From: Gracilariopsis chorda
Taxonomy: Eukaryota > Rhodophyta > Florideophyceae > Gracilariales > Gracilariaceae
Length of the DNA: 38,038 nucleotides
Assembly (NCBI GenBank): GCA_003194525.1
Contig: NBIV01000432.1
Coordinates: 1 to 38,038, forward strand
Direction: 5' to 3'
A program made the position numbers and the translations under genes. This document shows positions 21,347 to 30,621 of this stretch, piece by piece. The notes below the pieces were generated by a model. The model was not told the origin of the DNA and searched no databases. It saw only the letters and a list, made by a program, of their open reading frames with translations. The first letter of the stretch is position 1. Each line of letters opens with the position of its first letter.

Positions 21347-22461
21347 CAATAGATAGGATCTAGTAGCAACGTGAGAATTGCAGTGACAGGCGCAAGAAAT
21401 GAACGGCCCCAACTACGGCAATGCAGAAATAGATATTGATAGAAGCGTACACAGGACAGCAGCCGAGTAGAAGCAATAGAGAGGAAACATGGTGACAACT
21501 GATGCGTAACCAAAATCTTAGGCCTAGCACAATATAGATACGAATCTGTTCAGCAAATACCCACGACCAAGACCTTAGGTCTTGTGCGTGGCTTGAGCCG
21601 AACTTGAGAACGCGCACAACAAAAAATTTAGGTTCAGCAGATGCTATGTAGCTGTGATCAATACGCCAGCTAGTCTCGTGACAGAAGAAGGCAGCCGAGT
21701 CTCTGACAAGGTGCAAAAGATGAGCTGCACAGTTGTTGAGGGAAAATGAGGTAGAGTAACATTGGTAGCAATGATGAGACGACAGCTCTAGGAGAAGGTA
21801 GGGTTCGCCAAAATGAGAGGAAATGGTCTGGTCCGAGCTGGCTTGGAGGCCACGAAACTTGGGCTTTCATAGACAATTGTTCTATATGCACACCTGCTGG
21901 TTCTGCATACCAGGTCTGAGGAACAACTTTTAATAACCTGTTATGGAACACATCTTCGCGACGACGGATCAGCTGGGCAAATTTATTGTACCTTTTAGGG
22001 TGCATTTGTGTCTATATAACATCTGGCAATAGAACCGTGTGATTTCAGCAACATCGTACCAATCACCCCATTTCATCCAAACCAGACGCCACCGCCATTA
22101 TGTGAGAGATTTCAGACGACTCCAGCTTGTCGGTCCATTCGGTTCAGTACTTTGATTCAGTAGAGATGGAAGACGAAAAAGAACTTTGTACTACAGCGCC
22201 CAATCATACCACTGAAGATGATCACGAGGACTACCCACTACTTCTTGAGGGTTCCGGATGGTCCAAAAGTTTACTAATATAATAAGAGGAAATATTACAT
22301 CCCATGACGGAGAAGGGAACGAGAATAACGTCTAGGGCTAAGGAGACCAATGATGTCATCGGCCAGGTGCCCTGTTCATATGTGCGCGGGCTAGTCCATG
22401 GGCTAGTATTTTTTTTTAATTTTCACTGCCTCGGAAGTACTGCTTCTGTTTCCCTCCTTAA
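21347..22461. other. Intergenic stretch with no recognised gene
   Basis: Frames here are short (under about 120 codons) on both strands, show no recognisable motif and are full of stops in the alternatives. The stretch may include the left end of the DDE transposon whose relic follows, but no terminal inverted repeat was recognised. Confidence 0.5.
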
Positions 22462-23557
22462 TTCTATCACACAACAATCTGTTCTGGTACACCGCGCGCC
22501 ATAAGACCTGAGGAGGCAGAACTGATTAATTCAAGACTGAAACTGACAGCCAGTCGAGGGTTTGCTGTTGGAAAACCTCAACTTAAACATGTCTTCTCCC
22601 GAGTAGCAACTGACGGACGAAAGGGATACAAAAATGGCGTTCCAAGGGATGAAGTAATTTGCACGTATCGTGCACAAAACAAAGACATCTCCTACAAACG
22701 TATTGAGAACAAGGAATTCGCAAAGCTAGCCGCCGAAAACTACGCTCACATCGACACATTCTTTGCTGCTCTAGAAGATGTGCAACGCGAGCACCCTGGC
22801 ATTTTATTGAACGCCAATCGCGTGTGGAATCTCGATGAAACTGCAGTTGACGGTACGCTTGGAAAATGGGAAAAAGGTTTCACTTCAAGTGACACGAAGA
22901 ATGACGGACACAGAGGCGTTAAGTCCACGTATGGTGCCAGAAAGCACTTAACTGCCGTAATTTCTGCGTCAGCCGCCGGGAAAATGACCCCTCCATACTT
23001 TATAATTGCAGGCGAACGGATGAACGATGATTGGCATAGCCCAGTTTCAGGGCATCTATCGGCTCCGCCGTTTGGTATCATCCAACGATTTATACAGCCC
23101 GGCTGGTTCTTATCTGATGGTTGTATTTCTCTAACAGAGAATGGGTCTATGGAAGGTCCCGTGTTACAGGCATTTGTGCAGCATTTTCATAACAGCGCTC
23201 GAAAACAGATCACAGAGAAAGAAGCCTTCCTTCTTTTCCTTGATGGTCACTCGTCTCGCAAGCATCCAGGATGGAAGGATTAATGATCTAATAACTTCAT
23301 GGAGGCTATAATTAATGCCGCCAATACGTCGAATATTCTCCAGCCGTTCGACCAACTTATAAACAAGCGCTTCCATGAGCTTATGCGAGATATTCGAGAT
23401 GAATTCTGCAGACAGGGCTTCTTTGATGCAACCAAAGTGAACTTCCATCTGGCATGTGCTGTTTATGCCTGAATAACATTACTCCAGAACTGATCCAAGC
23501 CTCATTCAAAGTTACTGGCACGTTTCCGTTCCAGCGGAAGCTCGCGGAAAAATACAA
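22462..23557 (+). pseudogene. DDE transposase (pogo/jerky type), 5' part, degenerate
   Basis: An open frame from 22462 to 23280 without an early ATG encodes a DDE_1-like transposase: the first catalytic Asp in NLDETAVDG, a middle segment SASAAGKMTPPYFIIAGE, and the second Asp in LLFLDGHSSRK. Tandem stops TAA TGA follow at 23281-23286. The same frame then continues with AIINAANTSNILQPFDQLIN, the conserved NTSxxLQPxD block, to a TGA at about 23470. A frame shift follows and carries on with ASFKVTGTFPFQRKLAEKY up to the retrotransposon boundary. Two stops, one shift and a 10-kb insertion make it inactive. A conventional start upstream was not found. Confidence 0.8.
23553..23557. repeat. Left target-site duplication, TACAA
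   Basis: TACAA directly precedes the left LTR and recurs directly after the right LTR at 33706-33710. Five bases is the normal duplication for Ty3/gypsy integrases. Removing the element and one copy restores the transposase frame as ..EKYKTFIYKQNVMVDARE. Confidence 0.93.
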
Positions 23558-24366
23558 TGTGGTGCAATGCCCCAAAGGGGAAAAAACACCGAAAAACGTC
23601 CGGGATCTTCCTCTCACGAGGTGAACCCAGTTGGGTAGAGCCCTCCCAGAGGTGTCACGGCGAAGCCGGTTTGTAAGACCAGGGACACCTGTCGCGACTC
23701 GCGCAGGGAGGTGAAGGCGAAGAATCGGTATCCGCGTGAGCGGGGTGTGATCCTCAGTAGAGGTATGTTTCCACGTAAGTGGGGGTGTGTGAGCGGATGC
23801 GCACACGAGGGCCGCGGATAGCGGGAGGTGCTACCCTAAAAAGGGGAAAGAAGAAGGACGAAGTGGGTCGCGAGAGCGACGAGTAGATACGGCAATGCCG
23901 GTGGACAGGACTCCCTATACAGGTCGAAACACCAATATGATTGGAACAATTAGTACTCCCAATGATGGGTCTCCTTTAGATGTGCAAGGGGGGTGAACTT
24001 CCGTACACTACGGTGCTTCCCTCCAAGGAGGAGTTGAGAACACGCGGAGGCGGTAAGGCTCAGAGCCAATTCCCCAGGTTGGGGTCCCTTGTTGGGGAAG
24101 GTTTACTGGTGCGACGGCAGTGCGCCGTCGCACTAAGTACTAGCTTCCCAGAAATGGGTGTGAAAATAATAAATATTATTAACTAAAATACTCCACATTT
24201 CGTGGCAACATCCACTACTGTGGCCAACCGCCAATTGACCCAAAACCGTGTCCCACGTGTCCATATCCACCATAGTGGGGCGTAGTTCATATACACACTA
24301 CACAAACGATAATATCGGGAAAGCGTTCAAGCACCAAGAATCCCTCCCTGAGGGCGTTGCACTTCA
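23558..24366 (-). repeat. 3' LTR (809 bp)
   Basis: On the plus strand it begins TGTGGTGCAATGCC and ends GTTGCACTTCA, so the sense strand reads TG..CA. It matches 32898-33705 except for about five substitutions and one base in an A-run. It is dense with short perfect hairpins, including a 10-bp stem, GTGCGACGGC-AGTGC-GCCGTCGCAC, at 24109-24133. Confidence 0.96.
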
Positions 24367-24368
24367 TA

Positions 24369-24378
24369 TCCCCCCCCT
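24369..24378 (-). promoter_or_regulatory. Polypurine tract
   Basis: On the sense strand AAGGGGGGGG lies two bases before the 3' LTR. This is the expected position of the plus-strand primer for reverse transcription. Confidence 0.75.
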
Positions 24379-24423
24379 TAAGACGGGAAAACGACCGCGG
24401 ACGCGGAGGATTCCCAGACAAAA

Positions 24424-24855
24424 ATGGGTGATAAAAGCGCGTGCTCTGTCTCCGGTTCTCCGGTAAATCCCTCTGCACCAGAGTCATCAAGCACACAAAC
24501 GACAACAACAGCCACCCTCCAAAAGGGAAAAATGAACGACGACAACAACATCAACAACCACAGCCAACCTCCGAGACTTCTCGGGCGATACACCACCGGT
24601 TTCCGGTCAGTTCCCCTGCCTCAGGGCGATCGAAATCCGGTACAACCGGGGAATATGGCTGCTGACCCTTCGGCGGCAAGTGCCGGACTTTCTATCCCCA
24701 GCGGGGTGACGGCGAATGAAAACGAAATCATCGCACGTTTCCTCCGGGGTGCCGGTCTTAGCGCTGCCGAGGTATCGGGGGATGTCACCACCATGGCGGA
24801 CGCGTTGGCCTACCGCCTTGCTGGGGGTTACGCCCCGGACGATGGGGGTGAGTGA
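24424..24855 (+). CDS. Unidentified 143-aa ORF on the strand opposite gag-pol
   Basis: An ATG-started ORF of 143 codons lies between the 3' LTR and the end of pol, in the opposite direction. The first half is Ser/Thr/Asn-rich and low complexity. The second half looks like a folded, acidic helical segment (ANENEIIARFLRGAGLSAAE, then a second helix ending GGYAPDDGGE) and stops 190 bp before the pol stop. No family is recognised. Several Ty3/gypsy lineages carry an additional, sometimes antisense, gene between integrase and 3' LTR, so an accessory function is possible, but the ORF could also be chance. The only support seen is its ATG, its clean length and the protein-like C-terminal half. Confidence 0.4.
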   Translation: MGDKSACSVSGSPVNPSAPESSSTQTTTTATLQKGKMNDDNNINNHSQPPRLLGRYTTGFRSVPLPQGDRNPVQPGNMAADPSAASAGLSIPSGVTANENEIIARFLRGAGLSAAEVSGDVTTMADALAYRLAGGYAPDDGGE

Positions 24856-25046
24856 AACCTTTAGTCCAGTTTCCTGGTTCTTCTTTCCCTGGCTATGCCA
24901 GTTAGTGTAGTGTAGTATTGTGGGGAGCTAGCTGCTCCCTTGAATAAACTTTCCCGTTTAGAACGGTGCTTCTCGGTTGAGTTCCCCGTCTTCGACGGAC
25001 CTTGTCTTGTTATCCTTTTCTTTCGCTCTCCGCTCGCGTGGCAACG

Positions 25047-28000
25047 TTACCCAACTTGGGCATTAACCAGCGTGGCTGGGGCTGCAGTTCCCGTTTGACG
25101 GTGGTATCGCACGACCTGCGACCGTGGGAGGTGTTCGATTGACTCCCACGTATCCCCACTGGGGTCATACCCGTACCAGCGGACGCGGTATTGTAGAATA
25201 CCATCCTGGTCCCAGGTGTGTCCGACAAGTCGGTCTACTACGAACTCTCGTTCGTAGACCTGCAGGCCATGCCGGGTGGTGGTTGTACTTCCCTGCGGGG
25301 GCTGCCCGCTGTGCGGTATAATGTCCCTTAGCAGGGTGTTCGGCGATAACTCCGACGTTGCCGTGCGCTGTCCTAGTGGCCGCTGCTCATGCGGGAAAAT
25401 ATCCCTCAAGAGGGTGTGTGGTGTCACGGTTTTCCCCGGCAAGTCATTCCCCATTGGGGTGTCGTTGTTCCCGTCTTCACGGTAGGCCGGGCGAACCGCC
25501 AGTCGGCGGGGGACTTGGGCTCCGCCTTCGCGGTTGAGCTCACGAACCGCGAGTTTGCGGGAAGATGACCGCTCCTGCGGGATCGGCATTTCCACAATCC
25601 CCTGGGGGGTCCCGTGCGACACGGTGATTTGGTGGCAAACCGCCTCCCTGCCAGGCGCACGAGCGCTCTGCACCATACATTCCGGCGACGCCGTGGTGTC
25701 CCCGGCTACTGACGGGTTGCCTGGGGCTAACTCCGGTACACCGGTATTTTGGTTAAACTTCTCCTTTGGGGGGTTCTGGGCAGGTGCCGATGACACCATT
25801 TTCAGGGGAATTGCCGCTGAGCGCAGTGCACCATCTCCGTGAGGAGGAGCAGCGTCCGGTACGACCGGTTTCGAGCGTGCGATGGCGCGCGTTATTCCCG
25901 AGTTCCTCGGTTCTTCGCCGCAGCGATGCGGGGGTTGGCGCAAATTATTCCCCGTAGCGGGGGCTTTGATTCCGTCAACGACGGGAGGCGTTTCCGGTGC
26001 TTGCGAGCCAGGGCTTAAAGCTTCGACTGCAGCTTGGCCGCCTTTTTCCCCAAGAGGGGTGTGGGTATTCCCCTGTGAGGCCGGCGTATCTGGGCGCCCC
26101 TTCTCCGCAGGGCGCGGGTCTAATCGACCTGATTGAACCGCTTCGGCGGGGACTTCCGCAAACGGCGGCTTCGAGGCATCGGGCGATTGCCTTTCCGCTG
26201 CTGCGGTATTGGAGTGAGGCTTCTCGTTTTCCCGTGACAAACGGTGTATTTGCCGCTTTTGCGGGGCCTGTGCGTCTGGTTCCTGTTGCACATCACTGCC
26301 CGGGAACGGGGGATTAGTGTCGCGTGACATACTCCGTGCTCCACGGTCAGTGTTCCGTATGTTACGGTGTGTTTCCCGTTGCGACGGCGATATCGTTCCT
26401 CGAAAACGAGTGTTCCCCTCCCCCTCCTTAGACGGAGCGGCGGGATAAGGGATAACATTCCCCGCCTGGCGGGTATAGATGCGCGCCAGTGGGGCAGACG
26501 TGGTAGGGGCGGGCGCTGAGGGGCCCGAATTACCCGGCTGAGCCGGTGAGTCCGACAGAGTCGGTAGGTCTGAGAGTCCTCGGCTGGGGTGTGGTAGTAC
26601 CGTAGGTCTAGTACTCCCGGATTGTTCCGGTGTTGCAGAGTCCGTAGAAACGAGGCTGCCTGGATCCAGGACTACCTCTGACGAGGGAGGAGGGGCAAGG
26701 ACAACACGATCACGGGAAATCCGTTCGTGCGTGTCGCCCATCTCTACCACGACAGTGTCAGTGTTAACAGAGATGACCTTGAAGGGTCCATCCGCCACAG
26801 GCGAGAGTTTGTGACGCTTCTCCCGTTCCGGGTTGTAGTATTCCTTCCTGATGAAGACGTAGTTATTTGCCCGAATCGGGGACGGTTTTCCTCGCAAGCG
26901 AGCGTCAAAATCCCGCTTGTAAGCGGCTTGGGCCCGTGCCATAGACTTCCGCGCAGCGGGGACTAGCTTGGAAAGCCATTGCTTCCATTGCTGCCGGTAG
27001 ATACCCACAGATGGGAAATTGTCCAAGGTAGCTTGGGGTTCCAGCGCCACAGGCGGGGGTGTTCTAGATAGAACTAACTCGAATGGCGAAACTCCGGTAG
27101 TCCGGTGTACCTGCGTATTGTACGCGTAGGTTACCGCATCAGCGTAGAGATCCCAATTCGTTGGGTGGTCAGCGACGTAGGAACGTAGCACCGCGAGTAA
27201 CGTCCGGTTAAACCGTTCAACTTGCCTATTACACTGGGGGTGGTAGGTAGTCGTGAACAAGTTCTTGACATCCAGGATGCGACAAACATCCTGGAAGAAC
27301 TTGCTCACGAACTGCTTCCCGTTGTCAGAGAGCACCTCTACAGGGGGACCGTAGACAAAAATATAGTGCGTCACCAGAGCCTGGGCCACCGTGAGAGCGG
27401 TTATCCTCCGAAGAGGGACAGTCCGTACCAGCTTAGAAAAGTGGTCGGTAATGACAAGTAGAAACTTGTTTCCACGTTTCGTGGTGAGTAATGGTCCGAG
27501 AATATCGATCGCGATAAACTCGAGCGGCGCCCTTGCGGGGAATAGTTTCATCTTCTTCGCATTTTTGCGGAGTTTGACGCGATTCTTCGCGCATTCGCTA
27601 CAAAACCGCACAGTTGCGTAGCAATCCACCGCCATTGCGGGCCAATAGAAATCCCTTCGCAGGGTTAGGTAGAGTTTCTTCCCACCTGGGTGACCTCCAA
27701 TGGGGGCGTAGTGTGATAGATGTAACACCCGCGATTGCAGGGAATGTGGTACCACAATCTGTGGGCGGGCTTCGACCTTTCTTACGAGGTAGCCTTTGTC
27801 GTTTACCCCGAAAGGGAGATCTTCACCACCGTTGATACGGGCACGAATTCTCGTACAGAATGGGTCGCCGAATTGTTCTCGGATCATTTCTTCCGGTGAT
27901 ACCGGTACAAATTTTCCCGGTAACGGGTTCTCAGATTTATCTCGCGATGCGAGTAGTTCGTCAAAATCAGCATCCTCGTCCCAGGTTTCTGGCCTAGCCT

Positions 28001-29066
28001 CGGCGGCATGTTCCGGATCATCCGGGTCTATAGCCATGTAACATGGGACTTCATCATCCTCCGTTGGGAGTGCTTCCCCACTTTTGGGTAACCGTGACCA
28101 AGCGTCGGCCTGGGTGTTCTGCGCACCCTTTTTATAAATGACTTGAAAGTCATATTCCGCGAGGCGGAGTCTCCAGCGCATGAGGCGTCCCGACGGGTCG
28201 GAGATATTCATCAACCACCTCAATGAGGAATGATCCGTGTACACGGTGAAGTGAATTCCCATAAGGTAGGGGCGCAGAGTGGTCATCGCCCATACGACGG
28301 CGAGGCACTCTTTCTCCGATACGGAGTAGTTCCGCTCATGAACATTGAGCGAACGTGACCAATAACCAATTGGATGTCGTTCCCCCTCGGGGGTGGTTTG
28401 AAAAAGAGCACACCCGACTTGGTAGTCGCTCGAGTCCGTATCTACGGAGTATGGCAACCCAAGTTTTGGGAGATGTAGGATTGGTGCTGATGTGACAGCC
28501 TCCTTCAAGGAGTTCAAAGCTTCCGATTGCTCGGGCGTAAATATTCCCAGTTTTGGGGGGTTCCCCTTTCGCAACAACGCGTTCAGGGGCGCTGCAGTAT
28601 CCGAAAAGTTCGGGATAAACCGTCGATAGACGCTGACCAGCCCCAGAAAGGAGCGCAGTTCCGTTTGAGTACGGGGTTCTTTCGCCTCAACGAGGGATTT
28701 GACTCGAGCTTTCTCGATCGCTAACCGTCCAGAACGGATAATGTGACCCAGATACTTCACAGTATCTGTGAAAAACTCGCATTTCCTCAACTTGAGGGTA
28801 ATTCCCGCATCGCGGAGTACGGTCAGCACGTCTCGGACGTGAGTGAGATGGTCGTCCAACGAGCTGGAGAAGATGATGATATCATCAAGGTAGACCAGAC
28901 AACTCCGCCACTTAAAGCGGTTGAGTAGAATATCTACTGCACGCTGAAATGTGGCGGGGGCGTTGGTTAACCCAAATGGCATCCGCTTGAAGCGGTACGT
29001 TCCTGCATGGTGAATGCGGTTTTGTCGCGATCCTCCTGTCTGACAGTTACTTGCCAATATCCCCAA
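25047..29066 (-). CDS. pol, main part: RT (C-terminal half), RNase H, integrase, chromodomain
   Basis: The true coding part begins near 29010, where the upstream RT frame shifts in. Counted from the frame's start codon at 29066: RT block RFKRMPFGLTNAPATFQ (25-41) and catalytic YLDD (59-62); RNase H with D209 (SVDTDSSDYQ), E253 region and D278 (YTDHSS); integrase zinc domain HLSHYAPIGGH..FCSEC (449-492); catalytic D521, D581 and E617, with exactly 35 residues between the last two (DD35E); GPF motif near 760. A Pro/Ser/Thr-rich linker of about 470 residues (795-1267) follows, then a chromodomain (EFVVDRLVGHTW, YRVRWYGYDPSGDTWES) in the last 72 residues. The protein copies the RNA to DNA and integrates it; the chromodomain likely targets chromatin. 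All key catalytic residues are present. Confidence 0.95.
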   Translation of the reverse strand: MGILASNCQTGGSRQNRIHHAGTYRFKRMPFGLTNAPATFQRAVDILLNRFKWRSCLVYLDDIIIFSSSLDDHLTHVRDVLTVLRDAGITLKLRKCEFFTDTVKYLGHIIRSGRLAIEKARVKSLVEAKEPRTQTELRSFLGLVSVYRRFIPNFSDTAAPLNALLRKGNPPKLGIFTPEQSEALNSLKEAVTSAPILHLPKLGLPYSVDTDSSDYQVGCALFQTTPEGERHPIGYWSRSLNVHERNYSVSEKECLAVVWAMTTLRPYLMGIHFTVYTDHSSLRWLMNISDPSGRLMRWRLRLAEYDFQVIYKKGAQNTQADAWSRLPKSGEALPTEDDEVPCYMAIDPDDPEHAAEARPETWDEDADFDELLASRDKSENPLPGKFVPVSPEEMIREQFGDPFCTRIRARINGGEDLPFGVNDKGYLVRKVEARPQIVVPHSLQSRVLHLSHYAPIGGHPGGKKLYLTLRRDFYWPAMAVDCYATVRFCSECAKNRVKLRKNAKKMKLFPARAPLEFIAIDILGPLLTTKRGNKFLLVITDHFSKLVRTVPLRRITALTVAQALVTHYIFVYGPPVEVLSDNGKQFVSKFFQDVCRILDVKNLFTTTYHPQCNRQVERFNRTLLAVLRSYVADHPTNWDLYADAVTYAYNTQVHRTTGVSPFELVLSRTPPPVALEPQATLDNFPSVGIYRQQWKQWLSKLVPAARKSMARAQAAYKRDFDARLRGKPSPIRANNYVFIRKEYYNPEREKRHKLSPVADGPFKVISVNTDTVVVEMGDTHERISRDRVVLAPPPSSEVVLDPGSLVSTDSATPEQSGSTRPTVLPHPSRGLSDLPTLSDSPAQPGNSGPSAPAPTTSAPLARIYTRQAGNVIPYPAAPSKEGEGNTRFRGTISPSQRETHRNIRNTDRGARSMSRDTNPPFPGSDVQQEPDAQAPQKRQIHRLSRENEKPHSNTAAAERQSPDASKPPFAEVPAEAVQSGRLDPRPAEKGRPDTPASQGNTHTPLGEKGGQAAVEALSPGSQAPETPPVVDGIKAPATGNNLRQPPHRCGEEPRNSGITRAIARSKPVVPDAAPPHGDGALRSAAIPLKMVSSAPAQNPPKEKFNQNTGVPELAPGNPSVAGDTTASPECMVQSARAPGREAVCHQITVSHGTPQGIVEMPIPQERSSSRKLAVRELNREGGAQVPRRLAVRPAYREDGNNDTPMGNDLPGKTVTPHTLLRDIFPHEQRPLGQRTATSELSPNTLLRDIIPHSGQPPQGSTTTTRHGLQVYEREFVVDRLVGHTWDQDGILQYRVRWYGYDPSGDTWESIEHLPRSQVVRYHRQTGTAAPATLVNAQVG

Positions 29067-29710
29067 TTGGCATCAAGGGCCGTGAACACGGTGGCGTCTC
29101 CAAGGGAGTCAATGCACTCGTCCATACGAGGGATGGGGTACGTGTCCCTAACAGTCACGGCATTGAGCCGGCGGTAGTCGACACAGAACCTCCAGGTTCC
29201 GTCGGCCTTTAAAGCCAGTACAACTGGGGATGCCCAGGGTGATTGAGCGGGCTCAATCACACCTGCGCGGAGCATCTTGTCCACTTGGGACTGCTCCTCT
29301 TCCCGAGCTTTCGGACCTGCCCTGTAAGGGGGTTGTGCAACCGGTCGCGCACCGGGGATTAAATCGATCCGGTGTTCCGTTGCATCAATCTCGCCAAGCG
29401 AGCCATCCCACATTGTGGTAAATTCCCGTAACATAGTACGGAGTTTGTCGCGGTGCGACTCTGGCACGTGGCTGAAGTCCAGCGCTTCAAGTGCTTTTTC
29501 CGGATCAATCCGGTCATTGCTCGATGGAGCATTGTCCTGTGGAACAGGTGTGGTTCGCAATTCCGAGGTACTCGGTATGTTCGGCGCTGAAGTAGCGGTT
29601 TCCTCCCCCTCCTTAGACTTGACGTCTTCGGACGGCGGGGCGAACTCCTCAGAAGAGGTGGTAACTCCGAGTACATCGGCGGCTGTCATCTTTGTTGGCA
29701 GCATTCCCAT
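29008..29710 (-). CDS. pol, RT N-terminal half (separate frame)
   Basis: This frame carries the start of reverse transcriptase: an acidic spacer, the HRIDLIPGARPVAQPPYRAG block, KMLRAGVIEPAQSPWASPVV, RFCVDYRRLNAVT and TALDANWGYWQVTVRQEDRD with the first catalytic Asp. After KTAFT the frame is lost and the -1 frame continues HAGTYRFKRMPFG, as if one C were missing in ACC(C)ATGCAGG near 29010. At its upstream end it overlaps the protease frame by 25 bases and is again -1 to it, as if one C were missing in a run of five near 29718. Two single-base losses in C-runs could be mutations or consensus errors. Confidence 0.9.
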
Positions 29711-30621
29711 AGGATGGGGGTTACACTCCCAATTACTTGGTGTTTGACCAGATACTGGGGGTGTTTGCCAAGGTTGGCAACCAATATCCGGAAAGGGACA
29801 TCCGGGGAAATGGAGACAATTCCATTAGCCAGCGCCAGCTGGGATTTCTCGTACAACGAGGCGAGGGGTTGTATAACCCGAAGACCGTGTTGACGGGAAT
29901 TTACCTGCACCCAGACTTGGGACTCAGCCGGTATAGAAACCGAGGCAGCAACGCGGAGCTTGGTGGACTCGCAGGACGCGGGCGGTGGTTCCTGCGCAGC
30001 AGGGAGCGGAACTTGTTTCCGAGAGGACCGCTTTAGCGGGCGGCGAACAATCGGAACCGACGATCCGTCGTCAAGTTCTACACGCCTGAGGCGGGGCCTG
30101 ATTGCGTCGACAAATCTGTCGCAGTAATCACATCCCAGTATGACTGGTGCTGCCAATGAACCGCAAACGATGAAGTCCAACTTCACCACAGAGGTACCAA
30201 GTCTCACGACGAGGTCCACTGTGCCCACCGTTTGTAACGGATTGTTGTTCGCATCCGAAATGTCGGGGACCGCGTCAGAGCGGATACGCGACCGCACAAG
30301 CGGGGGTAACAATGATTCCACAACAAAGTTGGGGCCTGCACCTTCATCCAGGACGGTGAAAAACCTCACCATAAACTGGGGGTCAAGGCCAAGGTTGGCA
30401 TAGACCTTATAATTGCGCTTGGCCAAGACCAAGACTCTACCGGGAATCCGGGGATTATTACTCCGTATCCACGGGCGACGCAACACACCGAGGTGCGCAG
30501 AGTCGTCAGCGGTGTCTTTCCTCGAGAGGACTTTCACCGGGGAGCGAGGCGAGGACGCCTCGGGCGCCAACAGCCTCGTTCTTGAGGACGCCTCTCCCAA
30601 AGGGGAGACTCCCTCAGTTAG
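29686..30621 (-). CDS. Retrotransposon aspartic protease
   Basis: A retropepsin-like protease that cleaves Gag and Pol. The active-site turn reads FTVLDEGAGPNFV (D85 from the TTG at 30600), so the usual D-S/T-G-A is D-E-G-A. Further on is APVILGCDYCDRF, the conserved ILG-x-D segment after the flap. There is no ATG: the frame is open past 30600 and overlaps the end of gag. It lies in the -1 frame relative to gag, as expected if it is made by -1 frameshifting. The overlap contains GGAAAAC, which only loosely resembles a slippery heptamer. A basic/Pro-rich spacer leads toward RT. Confidence 0.85.
   Translation of the reverse strand, partial: LTEGVSPLGEASSRTRLLAPEASSPRSPVKVLSRKDTADDSAHLGVLRRPWIRSNNPRIPGRVLVLAKRNYKVYANLGLDPQFMVRFFTVLDEGAGPNFVVESLLPPLVRSRIRSDAVPDISDANNNPLQTVGTVDLVVRLGTSVVKLDFIVCGSLAAPVILGCDYCDRFVDAIRPRLRRVELDDGSSVPIVRRPLKRSSRKQVPLPAAQEPPPASCESTKLRVAASVSIPAESQVWVQVNSRQHGLRVIQPLASLYEKSQLALANGIVSISPDVPFRILVANLGKHPQYLVKHQVIGSVTPILWECCQQR

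Noticed and set aside
23381..23806. 141-codon minus-strand ORF across the transposase/LTR junction and its LTR twin at 32879-33145
   Set aside because: It arises from LTR sequence plus flanking relic and changes at the LTR edge, so it is not an independent gene.
23980..24186. 68-codon ORF present in both LTRs (also 33319-33525)
   Set aside because: It is identical because the LTRs are identical; it spans several hairpins and lacks protein-like features.
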